DNA of 64,000 bases. It comes from Nocardioides sp. WS12. Its GTDB lineage: Bacteria > Actinomycetota > Actinomycetes > Propionibacteriales > Nocardioidaceae. The notes beneath the pieces are model-generated. The model saw nothing but the letters and a program-made list of their open reading frames with translations, was not told the origin of the DNA and searched no databases. Made by a program: the position numbers and the translations under genes. Shown here in pieces: positions 16,828-26,416 of the stretch (position 1 is its first letter; the number at the start of each line of letters is the position of its first letter). The stretch is taken from contig NZ_CP053928.1 in assembly GCF_014108865.1 (NCBI RefSeq), positions 1,426,001 through 1,490,000 of the forward strand, written 5' to 3'.

Positions 16828-16851
16828 TACGATCGTAATATAACGACCGTA
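16828..16851. promoter_or_regulatory. Inverted-repeat operator before the OYE operon
   Basis: TACGATCGT (16828-16836) and ACGACCGTA (16843-16851) pair at 8 of 9 positions around AATATA. The site lies 26 bases before the ATG at 16878, next to the GAGGAGC-type ribosome site. Confidence 0.65.
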
Positions 16852-16877
16852 AGCCAATCGACGCATGAGGAGCACCG

Positions 16878-18125
16878 ATGTCCCCGCTCAGCGAACCCCT
16901 TGATCTCCCGTGCGGCGTACGGCTGCCGAATCGCATTGCAAAGGCGGCGCTGAGCGAGGCGCTGGGCGATGCCGGGAACTCGCCCGACGAGCGGCTCGTC
17001 ACGTTGTACCGCCGGTGGGCCCAGGGCGGCTACGGGCTGCTGATCACCGGCAACATCATGGTGGATCGCAACCATCTCGGAGAGCCGGGCAATGTGGTGA
17101 TCGAGGACGATCGTGCGCTCGCCCAGCTCACCGAATGGACCAAGGCGGCTCACGATGGCGGCGCGGCGATCTTCGCCCAGCTCAACCACCCCGGTCGGCA
17201 GTCCAACCTGCTCGCTGTCGGCCATACGCCGGTCGCTCCCAGTCCGGTGGCGCTCGCCATGCCCGGTGCCGCGACACCGCGCGAGCTCACCGCCGCCGAG
17301 ATCGAGGACATCATCGACCGGTTCGCGACGTCCGCCGCGGTCTGCGAAGAGGCCGGATTCGACGGCGTCCAGCTCCACGCCGCCCACGGCTACCTGATCA
17401 CCCAATTCCTCTCGCCGCTGACCAACCTGCGCACCGACGAATGGGGCGGCACGCCGGAGCGGCGGATGCGCTTCCTGATCGAGGTCGTCCGACGCGTCCG
17501 GCAGCGAGTGAGCCCCGGGTTCGCCGTCTCCGTGAAGCTGAACTCGGCGGACTTCCAGCGAGGTGGCTTCACCGAGGCGGACTCGCGGGCCGTCGTGGCC
17601 GCACTCGCCAGCGAGTCCGTGGACCTGATCGAGGTTTCCGGCGGCAACTACGAGTCGCCGGCGATGGGTGGCTCCGCCGCCTCCTCGACCAGGGCACGCG
17701 AGGCCTACTTCCTGGAGTACGCGCGGTCGGTTCGCGGCGAAGCCGGTGCCGTGCCGATCGCCGTGACGGGCGGGTTCCGGACCCGGTCCGCCATGGAGGA
17801 GGCGGTCAACGCAGGCGACTGCGATCTCGTGGGCATGGCGCGACCCACCGTGACCACCACCGACGCGGCTCACGGGATCCTGGACGGAAGTACATCGGTG
17901 CTGGAGACCCACGAGATCCAGGCCGGCATGCGGAAGCTTCTCGGCCGCGTCACCGATGTGCAGGCGCTCGACGGGTTCCTGAACATCAGCTGGAACGTCG
18001 ACCAGTTGCACCGACTCGCGCGCGGCCTCGAGCCCGATCTGGACCGCGGCGCACTGGCCACGGCCGTGGCGATGGTACGACGCAACGGCCGGGTGTCGTT
18101 CCGCCCGAAGCGCGGCGTCGCGTGA
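16878..18125 (+). CDS. NADH:flavin oxidoreductase / Old Yellow Enzyme family
   Basis: An FMN-binding TIM-barrel reductase (415 residues) that reduces activated C=C bonds or oxidised flavin substrates with NAD(P)H. Visible are the N-terminal RLPNRIAKAALSE, FAQLNHPGRQ, the substrate-binding VQLHAAHGYLITQFLSP (H-x-x-H) and the FMN-phosphate loop VTGGFRT. There is no iron-sulfur or second flavin domain, so it is the short class. It heads an operon with the SDR (GTGA overlap) and hydrolase that follow. Confidence 0.9.
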   Translation: MSPLSEPLDLPCGVRLPNRIAKAALSEALGDAGNSPDERLVTLYRRWAQGGYGLLITGNIMVDRNHLGEPGNVVIEDDRALAQLTEWTKAAHDGGAAIFAQLNHPGRQSNLLAVGHTPVAPSPVALAMPGAATPRELTAAEIEDIIDRFATSAAVCEEAGFDGVQLHAAHGYLITQFLSPLTNLRTDEWGGTPERRMRFLIEVVRRVRQRVSPGFAVSVKLNSADFQRGGFTEADSRAVVAALASESVDLIEVSGGNYESPAMGGSAASSTRAREAYFLEYARSVRGEAGAVPIAVTGGFRTRSAMEEAVNAGDCDLVGMARPTVTTTDAAHGILDGSTSVLETHEIQAGMRKLLGRVTDVQALDGFLNISWNVDQLHRLARGLEPDLDRGALATAVAMVRRNGRVSFRPKRGVA

Positions 18126-19024
18126 CCCGCGAGTCCCGTACGTCGTACGACCTCACCGACAGGGTCGTGCTCATCACCGGCGGCAACGGCGGCATCGGTG
18201 CGGCGACCGGGCGCGAACTGCTCCGCCGTGGCGCGCGGCTCGTGGTCGCTGACATCGACGCCACGACGCCTGAGAAGGCGGCGGCGCTGGGTGCGGACCG
18301 GGTGCTCGGCTGCGTCGCCGACGTCCGGAGCCGGTCCTCCCTCGACGACGTCGTGGCCCAGGCGGTGGACCGCTTCGGCCGCGTCGACATCGTGATGGCC
18401 AACGCCGGGCTGCTGGCCAAGGCGGCAACCCTGCGCAACACGCCGACCAGTGACGTCGAGGCGACGCTGGCGGTCAACGTGACCGGTGTCGTCAACACGG
18501 TCGCGGCCGGGATCGAGCAGGTGATCGAGAACCAGGGGCAGATCGTCCTGATCAGCTCGGTCTTCGCGTTCATCAACGGCATGGGGACCATCCCCTACGC
18601 GATGAGCAAGGCAGCCGTCGAACAGCTCGGCCGAGGGCTCCGACTCGAACTCGCCGACCACGACGTCTCCGTGCTGACGGCCTACTTCTCGCTCGTCGAC
18701 ACCGAGATGATCAAGCACGGCGTCGACGAGGACGACGTGGTCCTCGAACTTCTTTCGACCCTGCCGAAGCCGATGCTCAAGCGGGTCACTCCTGCGTCCG
18801 CCGCGACGGTGCTCGCCGACGGGCTCGAGCGACGCTCGGTCCGGGTCATCCACCCGAGCGTGTGGCGACCGGTCTCGGCGTTGCGAGGCCTCCTCGGCCC
18901 GAGTCTCGATGCGCGATTCGCCGGCGACCGCCGCATCCTCGACGTCCTCGCTCGCCTCGACGCACGTGGCGCTGCAGTTCCCGCACCCGTTCCCGCAGCA
19001 TCCTCACGAAGGAAGAAGTCATGA
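18122..19024 (+). CDS. Short-chain dehydrogenase/reductase
   Basis: The 300-residue SDR starts at GTG overlapping the OYE stop. Its motifs are LITGGNGGIGAATG, MANAG and catalytic YAMSK. It has a long C-terminal extension (ALRGLLGPSLDARFAGDRRI) like the SDRs at 8532 and 58021, resembling the group annotated near steroid and isoprenoid degradation genes. The stop overlaps the following hydrolase start (ATGA). It probably oxidises the hydroxyl partner of the OYE substrate. Confidence 0.87.
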   Translation: MTRESRTSYDLTDRVVLITGGNGGIGAATGRELLRRGARLVVADIDATTPEKAAALGADRVLGCVADVRSRSSLDDVVAQAVDRFGRVDIVMANAGLLAKAATLRNTPTSDVEATLAVNVTGVVNTVAAGIEQVIENQGQIVLISSVFAFINGMGTIPYAMSKAAVEQLGRGLRLELADHDVSVLTAYFSLVDTEMIKHGVDEDDVVLELLSTLPKPMLKRVTPASAATVLADGLERRSVRVIHPSVWRPVSALRGLLGPSLDARFAGDRRILDVLARLDARGAAVPAPVPAASSRRKKS

Positions 19025-19857
19025 CCACCTGGCGCGACACCCCGACCAAGACCATCACGATCGACGGCACCTCGTTCGCCTACCGGGAGCTGGGCACGCC
19101 GGGCGGCGTACCGGTGGTGTTCCTGCACCACTTCACGGCCGTCCTCGACGACTGGGACCCCCGGATCATCGACGGCGTCGCATCGCAGCACCACGTCATC
19201 GCCTTCGACAACCGCGGTGTCGGCTCGACCGGCTCCCGCGTCCCCAACGACCTCGAGCAGATGGGCGCCGACGCCATCGCGTTCATCCGGGCGCTCGAGT
19301 ACGACCAGGTCGACCTCTTCGGCTTCTCGCTCGGCGGCGCAGTGGCGCAGATGGTTGCGCTGGAGGAGCCCGGCCTGGTTCGCCGGATGGTGCTCGCTGG
19401 CACCGGCCCCCGTGGCGGTGGCGGTATCTGGAAGATGCCGTTCATCGTGGGCGGCGCCTACGCCAAGGCCTTCGCCACGCGCAAGGACCCCCGTCATTTC
19501 CTGTTCTTCCCCCGCAACGCCGAGGGCAAGACGGCGGCGAAGGAGTACTTCGCCCGTCTGGACGAACGCACGGGTGATCGCAGCAAGCCGGTCTCCCGAC
19601 AGGCAGCCGTTGCGCAGTTGCGGGCGATCACCACCGGCGGGCTGCACGCCCCCGATGACCTCTCGACCATCAAGGCGCCCGTCCTGGTTGCCAACGGCGA
19701 CCACGACCTGATGGTCGCCAGCGAGCACTCCGCCGACATGGCACGGCGATTCCCCGAGGCCCGATTGGTCGTCTATCCCAACTCGGGCCACGGCGGTGTC
19801 TTCCAGCACCACCGGGAGTTCGTGCCCGAGGTCCTCGCCTTCCTGGCCGACCAGTGA
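19021..19857 (+). CDS. Alpha/beta hydrolase (second of three paralogues)
   Basis: The 278-residue product shares VVFLHHFTAVLDDWDPRIID, FDNRGVG, nucleophile Ser in FGFSLGGAVAQ, Asp in NGDHDLMV and His in NSGHGGVFQHH with the hydrolase at 14514. Conservation of the whole HHFTAV region and the GHGGVFQHH block indicates recent common origin. It closes the OYE-SDR-hydrolase operon and probably hydrolyses the product of that pair. A 118-base gap with no recognisable feature follows. Confidence 0.87.
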   Translation: MTTWRDTPTKTITIDGTSFAYRELGTPGGVPVVFLHHFTAVLDDWDPRIIDGVASQHHVIAFDNRGVGSTGSRVPNDLEQMGADAIAFIRALEYDQVDLFGFSLGGAVAQMVALEEPGLVRRMVLAGTGPRGGGGIWKMPFIVGGAYAKAFATRKDPRHFLFFPRNAEGKTAAKEYFARLDERTGDRSKPVSRQAAVAQLRAITTGGLHAPDDLSTIKAPVLVANGDHDLMVASEHSADMARRFPEARLVVYPNSGHGGVFQHHREFVPEVLAFLADQ

Positions 19858-19975
19858 CCAAGCCGGACTTCGTCACCGTCGAAGACCCATCGCGTGGGCA
19901 ATCGGCATCGACAAGCCGCCGTTCCCGCACCTCCCTGCAGCCAATCACGCCGGACTCTGAGAATCGAGAAATCAC

Positions 19976-20800
19976 ATGCCATCCGTACTAGTGACCGGTG
20001 CCAGTCGAGGGATCGGTCTGGCCATCACCAAACACATGAGCGCTCGGGGCTGGCACGTCTATGCCACCGCTCGATCAGCCGCTGACCTTCACGTCCTCGA
20101 CGAGTTGCCGAATGTGTACTCCATCCAACTGGACATCACCGATCGGGCCGCCGTCGCTGACCTCTATCTGCATCTGCCGCCCAGGCTCGACGCCGTGGTC
20201 AACAACGCCGGGATCATCGTCCAGGGGCCTGTGGAGAGCGTTGCGCTCGATGACCTGTCGCGGCTGCTCGAGGTCAACGTCACAGCGCAGATAGCGGTTG
20301 TCCAGGCGGTGCTTCCTCAGCTCAGGGCGGCCCGAGGGCGGGTCGTGTTCATGTCCTCGGTCAGCGGGCTGATCACCATGCCGAGCACCGGCGCCTACAG
20401 CGCTTCTAAGTACGCCCTCGAGTCACTGGCCGACGCCCTCCGGATGGAACTGCGCCCGTGGGGGATACCGGTGTCGCTGATCGAGCCCGGCCCCACCCGC
20501 ACCGACATGTGGGGCGATGCTCTCGACGACTACGACCGCATGACCAGTGGCTTGAGCCCGGCTCACCGTGAGCTGTACGCATCGCACCTGGTCGGCACCC
20601 GCAAGCTCCTCGGCCGCATGCAGAAGCTTGCCGGTGATCCGGCAAAGGTCGTGTCGGCTGTTGATCGTGCTCTCACTTCCAGGCGCCCGAAGCGTCGCTA
20701 TCGATGCGACAACGTCAGTCGTGCACAACTGGCGTTCCTCGCCGTCACCCCGACCTCCGTCAGCGATGCCGTGTTTGCTGCCGCCACCACCTCGAAATGA
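19976..20800 (+). CDS. Short-chain dehydrogenase/reductase
   Basis: A 274-residue SDR with VLVTGASRGIG at the extreme N-terminus, VVNNAGI and catalytic YSASK; the following EPGPTRTDMW is typical of classical SDRs. The start is fixed by the Rossmann motif beginning at residue 4. The stop overlaps the next gene (ATGA), forming a run of SDR, DUF4345 membrane protein and hydrolase, all with 4-base overlaps. Confidence 0.87.
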   Translation: MPSVLVTGASRGIGLAITKHMSARGWHVYATARSAADLHVLDELPNVYSIQLDITDRAAVADLYLHLPPRLDAVVNNAGIIVQGPVESVALDDLSRLLEVNVTAQIAVVQAVLPQLRAARGRVVFMSSVSGLITMPSTGAYSASKYALESLADALRMELRPWGIPVSLIEPGPTRTDMWGDALDDYDRMTSGLSPAHRELYASHLVGTRKLLGRMQKLAGDPAKVVSAVDRALTSRRPKRRYRCDNVSRAQLAFLAVTPTSVSDAVFAAATTSK

Positions 20801-21240
20801 GTTCTCGCATGCCTACGTCCACCGAACTCCGCAGCCGACGACGCCTGCAGATCACTCTCGCGGTTCTTGCGGCGTTCCCGCTGGTCAGCGCCAGTCGAGA
20901 GATCACGCTCGGCGCACAGGGCGTGCCCGGTGGATCCCCTGAGGTCGCCCCGACCGTGGACAGTTCGCTGCGCTACGCCAACGTGTACAAGGCCGCCGTC
21001 GCACCGGTCATCTGGTCCCAGCTCGGACGGCTCGAGCAGTCGGCAACCGTGAACTATGCGCTGTCCAGCTTGTTCGTGGGCGGACTCGCACGCGTCAGGT
21101 CGTGGCAGCAACGTGGGCGGCCCCACCCGGTTGCGATGAGTGCGATCCTTCTCGAACTGGCCGCACCGCCGGCGTTGGTCCTGTGGCAGCGGCGCATCCG
21201 CGCCCGCTCAATTGCACTCACCCAGGGAGAGCTGTCATGA
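20797..21240 (+). CDS. DUF4345-like small membrane protein
   Basis: A 147-residue protein with hydrophobic segments near residues 18-32, 60-75, 85-100 and 115-130, separated by the motif SSLRYANVYKA and by GGLARVRSW-x6-RPHP, a pattern I associate with DUF4345. No catalytic residues are evident. It lies between an SDR and a hydrolase with 4-base overlaps on both sides, so it is co-translated; a role in handling a membrane-associated hydrophobic substrate is only a guess. Confidence 0.65.
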   Translation: MSSRMPTSTELRSRRRLQITLAVLAAFPLVSASREITLGAQGVPGGSPEVAPTVDSSLRYANVYKAAVAPVIWSQLGRLEQSATVNYALSSLFVGGLARVRSWQQRGRPHPVAMSAILLELAAPPALVLWQRRIRARSIALTQGELS

Positions 21241-22088
21241 GCAATGACCCGGTCATCACCTCGTACGCCCAGGCCCCGGCGCGCACCGTCACGGTCGGAG
21301 GCGTGACTTACGCGTACCGCGAGCTGGGTCCGAAGGGCGGCATCCCCGTCGTCTTCTTCGTGCACCTCGCCGCGACCCTGGACAACTGGGATCCCCGCAT
21401 CGTCGACCCCATTGCCCAGAACCGGCACGTCATCACCTTCGACCAGCGCGGCGTCGGCGCGTCGACCGGGAAGGTTGCGGACACGCTCGAAGAAACGGCC
21501 GATCACGCCTACGAGTTCATCGCGGCCCTCGGGTTCGAGAAGATCGACGTCTTCTCGTTCTCGATGGGCGGCATGATCGCTCAGGATCTGATCGTGAAGC
21601 ACCCCGATCTGGTCCGCAAGCTCGTCCTCACCGGAACCGGGCCGCGTGGCGGCAAGGACATGGACAAGGTCGTCGGTGTCACCTACTACGACATCCTCCG
21701 CGCGACCCTGACCCGGTCGGACCCCAAGGAGTTCCTGTTCTTCAACCGCGACGCGGCCGGCAAGGCGGCCGGGAAGGCGTTCGTGAAGCGGCTCCAGGAG
21801 CGCACGGTCGACCGTGACGAGGAGATCAGCCTCAAGGCTTTGCGGACCCAGTTGAAGGCGATTCAGGAGTTCGGCCGGTCTGCCCCTTCGGACCTGTCGA
21901 CGTTCACCCAGCCGACGCTGATCGCCAACGGCGACCACGACCGGATGGTACCGACGGTTCTCTCCGAGGACCTGCATCGCCGGATCAAGGGCAGCGAGTT
22001 GATCATCTACCCGGACTCCGGTCACGGCGGTGTCTTCCAGTACCACGAGCAGTTCGCCCCGCTCGCAGCAGCCTTCCTCGCGGACTGA
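21237..22088 (+). CDS. Alpha/beta hydrolase (third of three paralogues)
   Basis: The 283-residue product is the most diverged of the three: VVFFVHLAATLDNWDPRIVD replaces the HHFTAV version, nucleophile Ser is in FSFSMGGMIAQ, Asp in NGDHDRMVP and His in DSGHGGVFQYH. Start ATG overlaps the DUF4345 stop. It precedes a CoA ligase by 70 bases. Same inferred chemistry as the paralogues, but the change in the oxyanion region suggests a different substrate. Confidence 0.85.
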   Translation: MSNDPVITSYAQAPARTVTVGGVTYAYRELGPKGGIPVVFFVHLAATLDNWDPRIVDPIAQNRHVITFDQRGVGASTGKVADTLEETADHAYEFIAALGFEKIDVFSFSMGGMIAQDLIVKHPDLVRKLVLTGTGPRGGKDMDKVVGVTYYDILRATLTRSDPKEFLFFNRDAAGKAAGKAFVKRLQERTVDRDEEISLKALRTQLKAIQEFGRSAPSDLSTFTQPTLIANGDHDRMVPTVLSEDLHRRIKGSELIIYPDSGHGGVFQYHEQFAPLAAAFLAD

Positions 22089-22158
22089 CGGCCCAGAAGC
22101 TCGCATCGGCGTGGCTTCGCTGCATCTGTCCTGACGATCCATTCCTGGGAGATCAACC

Positions 22159-23724
22159 ATGTCGTCGTACAATCTTTCTCAGCTGCTCACCGAGTCGGCT
22201 GCCCGGAATCCAGATCGCATCGCTCTGGTGTTCGGGGAGACCCAGATCAGCTATGCGGAACTGGATGCCGCCTCCAACAAGGTGGCGAACCTGCTCGTGT
22301 CGCGGAACATCGAGCCGGGGGACAAGGTCGCCCTGTCGTGTCCCAACCTGCCGTACTTCACGATCGTGTACTTCGGAATTCTGAAGGTTGGGGCGACCGT
22401 GGTGCCGCTCAATGTTCTTCTGAAGGGACGCGAGGTTGCCTACCACCTGGCCGACTCTGAGGCCAGGGCGTACTTCGCGTTTGAGGGCACGGCCGACTTG
22501 CCGATCGGCGAGGAGGCGTGGCGTGGATTCCAGGAGAGTGATGGCTGCACCGAGTTCTTCCTGATCGAGTCGGGTGCGGGTGCCGGCGCCTGGGGCGACG
22601 GGGAACAGCCGGAGCGCCACGCCGCCGCGGTGTCCGGCCAGGCTGCGACCTTCGAGGTCGTGGCGCGCGATGAGGACGACACCGCGGTGATCCTCTACAC
22701 CTCCGGCACCACCGGTCAGCCCAAGGGAGCGGAGTTGCGGCACCGCAACATGCGTGACAACGCGCTTGCCGGATTCGATCTGTTCCGGTCGGATGTCGAG
22801 CGTCCGGACACCTATTTGTGCGTGCTGCCGCTGTTCCACTCGTTCGGACAGACGGTCATCCAGAACGGGGCCATCGCGTTCGGCGGCACCGTCGTGCTGC
22901 AGCCGCGCTTCGAGGCCCGCGCAGCGCTCGAACTGATGGTGAACCACGGTGTGACCTTCTTCGGCGGAGTCCCGACGATGTACTGGGGCCTGTTGGGAGC
23001 GCTCGACGACACGGTCGACGTCGCCAGCCTGACCAGGAACCTCCGGGTGGCGGTGGCCGGAGGTTCGGCACTCCCCGGCGAGATCCACAAGGCTTTCCGG
23101 GAGCGGTTCGGGGTGACGATCCTGGAGGGCTACGGGCTCTCCGAGACCTCGCCCGTCGCGTCCTTCTCGACGTACGGCGAAGAACCGCGGGTCGGTTCCA
23201 TCGGTGTTCCGATCAAGGGGGTTCAGATGAAACTCATCAACGAGGAATGGGCAGACGTCAAGGAGGTCGCGGGAGAGATCGGCGAGATCGCGATCAAGGG
23301 CCACAACGTCATGCGGGGCTACTACAACCGGCCCGAGGCAACCGAATGGGCCATCAAGGACGGGTGGTTCCGCACGGGCGATCTTGCCCGCAAGGACGAT
23401 GACGGGTTCTATTACATCGTCGATCGGTCGAAGGACATGATCATCCGCGGCGGGTTCAACGTCTATCCGCGCGAGATCGAGGAACTGCTCATGGAGCACC
23501 CGGCGGTCTCGATGGTTGCGGTCATCGGCGTGCCGCACGAGTCGCATGGCGAGGAGATCAAGGCCGTCGTCGTCCGGACTTCTGGGGACCAGACGACCGA
23601 AGCCGAACTGCGGTCCTGGTCCAAGGACCAGTTGGCCGCGTACAAGTACCCACGCATCGTCGAATTCGCCGATGCGCTACCCATGACCGCAACAGGGAAG
23701 GTGCTCAAGCGTGCGCTGAGCTAG
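22159..23724 (+). CDS. Long-chain/aryl acyl-CoA synthetase (AMP-forming)
   Basis: An adenylate-forming ligase of 521 residues with P-loop LYTSGTTGQPKGAELRHRNM, YGLSETSPVASFSTYG, FRTGDLARKDDDGFYYIVDR, RGGFNVYPREIE and the catalytic Lys in TATGKVLKR. It is a close duplicate of the ligase at 42861-44420; long blocks such as the region around SFGQTVIQNG are the same. ATG follows GGGAG by 8 bases. Substrate unknown; association with the SDR-hydrolase operon suggests activation of the acid released by the hydrolase. Confidence 0.92.
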   Translation: MSSYNLSQLLTESAARNPDRIALVFGETQISYAELDAASNKVANLLVSRNIEPGDKVALSCPNLPYFTIVYFGILKVGATVVPLNVLLKGREVAYHLADSEARAYFAFEGTADLPIGEEAWRGFQESDGCTEFFLIESGAGAGAWGDGEQPERHAAAVSGQAATFEVVARDEDDTAVILYTSGTTGQPKGAELRHRNMRDNALAGFDLFRSDVERPDTYLCVLPLFHSFGQTVIQNGAIAFGGTVVLQPRFEARAALELMVNHGVTFFGGVPTMYWGLLGALDDTVDVASLTRNLRVAVAGGSALPGEIHKAFRERFGVTILEGYGLSETSPVASFSTYGEEPRVGSIGVPIKGVQMKLINEEWADVKEVAGEIGEIAIKGHNVMRGYYNRPEATEWAIKDGWFRTGDLARKDDDGFYYIVDRSKDMIIRGGFNVYPREIEELLMEHPAVSMVAVIGVPHESHGEEIKAVVVRTSGDQTTEAELRSWSKDQLAAYKYPRIVEFADALPMTATGKVLKRALS

Positions 23725-23819
23725 CGAAACTGTCGCCTCACGGGCGGGTAGGGCGGATGCGGCAAGCCTCCGCCCGCCGACTGAACCAACGGCTCACGAC
23801 AGCACCTACCCCCTTCCCA

Positions 23820-25238
23820 TCACAGGTTGATCATGTGGCCGATGAGGCCGTGGAACCCCTCTTGGAGGGCCTCTCCGAGGGTGGGATGGGTGTGGACGTT
23901 GCGTGCCAGTTCAGCAGCGGTGAGGTCCCACTTCTGTGCGAGCGTGAGTTCGGGCAGAAGTTCGGCCACGTCGGCACCGACGAGGTGGGCGCCCAGGAGT
24001 TCTCCGTGTTCGGTGCTCGCGATCAGCTTGATGAATCCGCTGGGGTCGCCGAGGCCTTGGGCTTTGCCGTTCGCTGTGAAAGGGAACTTCGCGACGGTTA
24101 TGTCGTGTCCGTCGTCGATGGCCTGCTGCTCGGTCAGCCCGAACGAGGCGACTTGGGGTTGGGAGAAGGTGGCTCTTGGCATCATGCGGTAGTCCGTGAT
24201 GGGCATCGTCTCTGCGCCGGCGATGGTTTCGGCGGCGACGACGCCTTGGGCCTCGGCGACGTGGGCGAGTTGGAGTTTGGCGGTCACATCGCCGATGGCG
24301 TACAGGTGCGGGATGGTGGTGCGCAGCTGTTCATCGATGCGGATGGCGCCGTGGTCGGTCAGTTCGATGCCGGTGTTCTCCAGGCCGTAACCGCGTGTGC
24401 GAGGTGTGAAGCCGACTGACATCAGCACGCGACGAGTGTCGATGGTGTGGGTGGATCCCGACGCGTCGACGTAGGTCACTGAGACGCCCTCCTTGGTGGT
24501 GTCGTCGTTGTCGTGATCCTCGATGGACCTCACCTTGGTGGAGGTCAAGATGGTGATGCCGAGTTTCCGGTACTGGCGGGCGATCTCTTTGGAGACTTCT
24601 GGGTCCTCGTTGGGTAGTACCCGATCGGCGTACTCGATCAGGGTCACCGTGACGCCGTAGTTGACCATGACGTAGGCGAATTCCATGCCGATGGCACCAG
24701 CTCCGACGATCACGATTGAGTCGGGCAGTTCGCGCTCGAGGATCTGGGATTCGTAGGTGACGACGTTGGTGCTCAGTGCGACGCCCGGCAGCAGCCGGAC
24801 TTCTGATCCGGTTGCGATGATGGCGTCGTCGAACGTGAGGACCCGGGTGTCGCCGGTCGTCGTGGTGACCGCGAGGGTGCGGGCGTCGAGGAAGGATCCG
24901 TGGCCGTCGATTTCGACGATCTTGTTCTTCTTCATCAGGAAGTGGACGCCTTTGACGCGTCCGTCGGCTACGGCGCGGCTGCGGTCGAAAGCCGCCCCGT
25001 AGTCGAAGTTCACTTGACCGGAGATCCCGAACACCTCGGCGCGGCGTTGGACCGTGTGAGCCAACTCGGCGTTGCGCAGCAGCGCCTTGGACGGGATGCA
25101 CCCGACGTTCAGGCACACCCCTCCCCAGTACTTGGACTCGACGACCGCGACCGACTTGCCGAGTTGTGCCGCTCGAATAGCGGCGACATATCCGCCCGGG
25201 CCGGCGCCGAGGACAACGACGTCGTAGTGAGTGTTCAT
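23820..25238 (-). CDS. lpdA: Dihydrolipoamide dehydrogenase
   Basis: A class I flavoprotein disulfide reductase, 472 residues from [16 protein letters not shown]. The redox-active disulfide is C42/C47 in [12 protein letters not shown], the second nucleotide domain begins with [13 protein letters not shown], and the C-terminus has the His-Glu dyad in [13 protein letters not shown]. It oxidises dihydrolipoamide on an acyltransferase or H protein, giving NADH. No E1/E2 genes stand near it; here it follows an OYE, SDR and thiolase in one minus-strand run, so a dedicated electron-transfer role is possible. An upstream start would add 8 residues. Confidence 0.92.
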   Translation of the reverse strand: MNTHYDVVVLGAGPGGYVAAIRAAQLGKSVAVVESKYWGGVCLNVGCIPSKALLRNAELAHTVQRRAEVFGISGQVNFDYGAAFDRSRAVADGRVKGVHFLMKKNKIVEIDGHGSFLDARTLAVTTTTGDTRVLTFDDAIIATGSEVRLLPGVALSTNVVTYESQILERELPDSIVIVGAGAIGMEFAYVMVNYGVTVTLIEYADRVLPNEDPEVSKEIARQYRKLGITILTSTKVRSIEDHDNDDTTKEGVSVTYVDASGSTHTIDTRRVLMSVGFTPRTRGYGLENTGIELTDHGAIRIDEQLRTTIPHLYAIGDVTAKLQLAHVAEAQGVVAAETIAGAETMPITDYRMMPRATFSQPQVASFGLTEQQAIDDGHDITVAKFPFTANGKAQGLGDPSGFIKLIASTEHGELLGAHLVGADVAELLPELTLAQKWDLTAAELARNVHTHPTLGEALQEGFHGLIGHMINL

Positions 25239-25258
25239 GCTGGCACCGTCTGGCACTG

Positions 25259-26347
25259 TCACGACGGTGAGGATTCGGCCAGCGTGGGGTAGTCGAGGTA
25301 GCCCTTCGGGCCGCCGGCGTAGAGAGTGGCGGGATCCAGATCGTTGAACGGCGCATCGTCACGGAGCCGCTCGACCACGTCGGGGTTGGCCAGTGCGAAC
25401 TGCCCGAGAGGGGCGACGTCGGCCAGGCCGGCCTCGACGTACTCGGCGATCTCGTCGCGGGTTCGCCCGTAGCGCAACACCAGCAGCGCGGTGGGCCACA
25501 CCTCACGGAACGACCGAAGCAGTTCTTCGTCGCCCAGGTGATGCACGTGCAGGTACGCCAGGTTCAACGGCGCGAGTTCGGCGACAAGATGCCGGTACTG
25601 AGCACGGATCTCCTCGGAGTCGCCTTCAGCGAGCCCGCCGAGGGGAATGCCAGGCGAGATACGGATGCCGGTGCGCTCCGGTCCGATCGCCTCGGCAACG
25701 GCACGCGCGACCTCTACGACGAACCGGGAGCGGTTCTGGATCGAGCCGCCGTACTCGTCGGTGCGCTGGTTCGCGTTCGGAGCCAAGAACTGGTGCAGCA
25801 GGTATCCGTTCGCGCCGTGGATCTCGACCCCGTCGGCTCCTGCATCGACAGCAGACTTGGCCGCCTGGGCGAACTCGGCGACCACCCCGGCGATCTCGGT
25901 GGTGGTCAACTCCCGGGGGATCGGTGTCTTCTGCATTCCCGTTGGAGTGAAGAAATCCTGATCGGCCGAGATCGCCGATGGCGCCACCGGCACGCGGTGG
26001 TGGGGCGTGTTGTCGGGGTGCGACATCCGACCCACGTGCATGAGCTGGACGAACAGATGGCCGCCCTTGTCGTGCACCGCGTCTGTGACGCGTCGCCAGC
26101 CCTCGACGTGCTCGGGCCGGTAGACACCGGGCGTGTTCAGGTACCCCTGGCCATCATCCGAGGGCTGCGTTCCCTCGGTGATGAGCAGGCCGAGGGAGGC
26201 TCGCTGGGCGTAGTACTGGGCCATGATCTCGCTCGGGGTCCCGTCGGCCTGTGCCCGGCTGCGAGTCATCGGAGCAAGGGCAAGACGGTGGGACAGCGTG
26301 AGCTTCCCGAGAGTGAGCGGCTCCCACAGGGTCGGGCTGGTCGTCAT
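25259..26347 (-). CDS. Alkene reductase (Old Yellow Enzyme family)
   Basis: An FMN-dependent ene-reductase (362 residues) of the NemA/XenB type. It shows [20 protein letters not shown], the FMN-contacting [21 protein letters not shown], the H-x-x-N pair in [16 protein letters not shown] and the C-terminal loop [12 protein letters not shown]. It reduces alpha,beta-unsaturated carbonyls with NADPH. ATG 26347 has AAGGATG upstream. It precedes lpdA by 20 bases. Unlike the OYE at 16878, it carries His-Asn rather than His-His as the substrate-binding pair. Confidence 0.92.
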   Translation of the reverse strand: MTTSPTLWEPLTLGKLTLSHRLALAPMTRSRAQADGTPSEIMAQYYAQRASLGLLITEGTQPSDDGQGYLNTPGVYRPEHVEGWRRVTDAVHDKGGHLFVQLMHVGRMSHPDNTPHHRVPVAPSAISADQDFFTPTGMQKTPIPRELTTTEIAGVVAEFAQAAKSAVDAGADGVEIHGANGYLLHQFLAPNANQRTDEYGGSIQNRSRFVVEVARAVAEAIGPERTGIRISPGIPLGGLAEGDSEEIRAQYRHLVAELAPLNLAYLHVHHLGDEELLRSFREVWPTALLVLRYGRTRDEIAEYVEAGLADVAPLGQFALANPDVVERLRDDAPFNDLDPATLYAGGPKGYLDYPTLAESSPS

Positions 26348-26416
26348 CAGGTGCATCCTTGGTTGTTGGGCCACCGACAGCATGGGTGCCGGTGAAGTTG
26401 AGGTGAGCGGTAGCGG

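Noticed and set aside
16910-19024. A 704-codon open frame on the plus strand
   Set aside because: Its first 404 codons are an out-of-frame shadow of the OYE gene; only the part from GTG 18122 is real, as a separate SDR.
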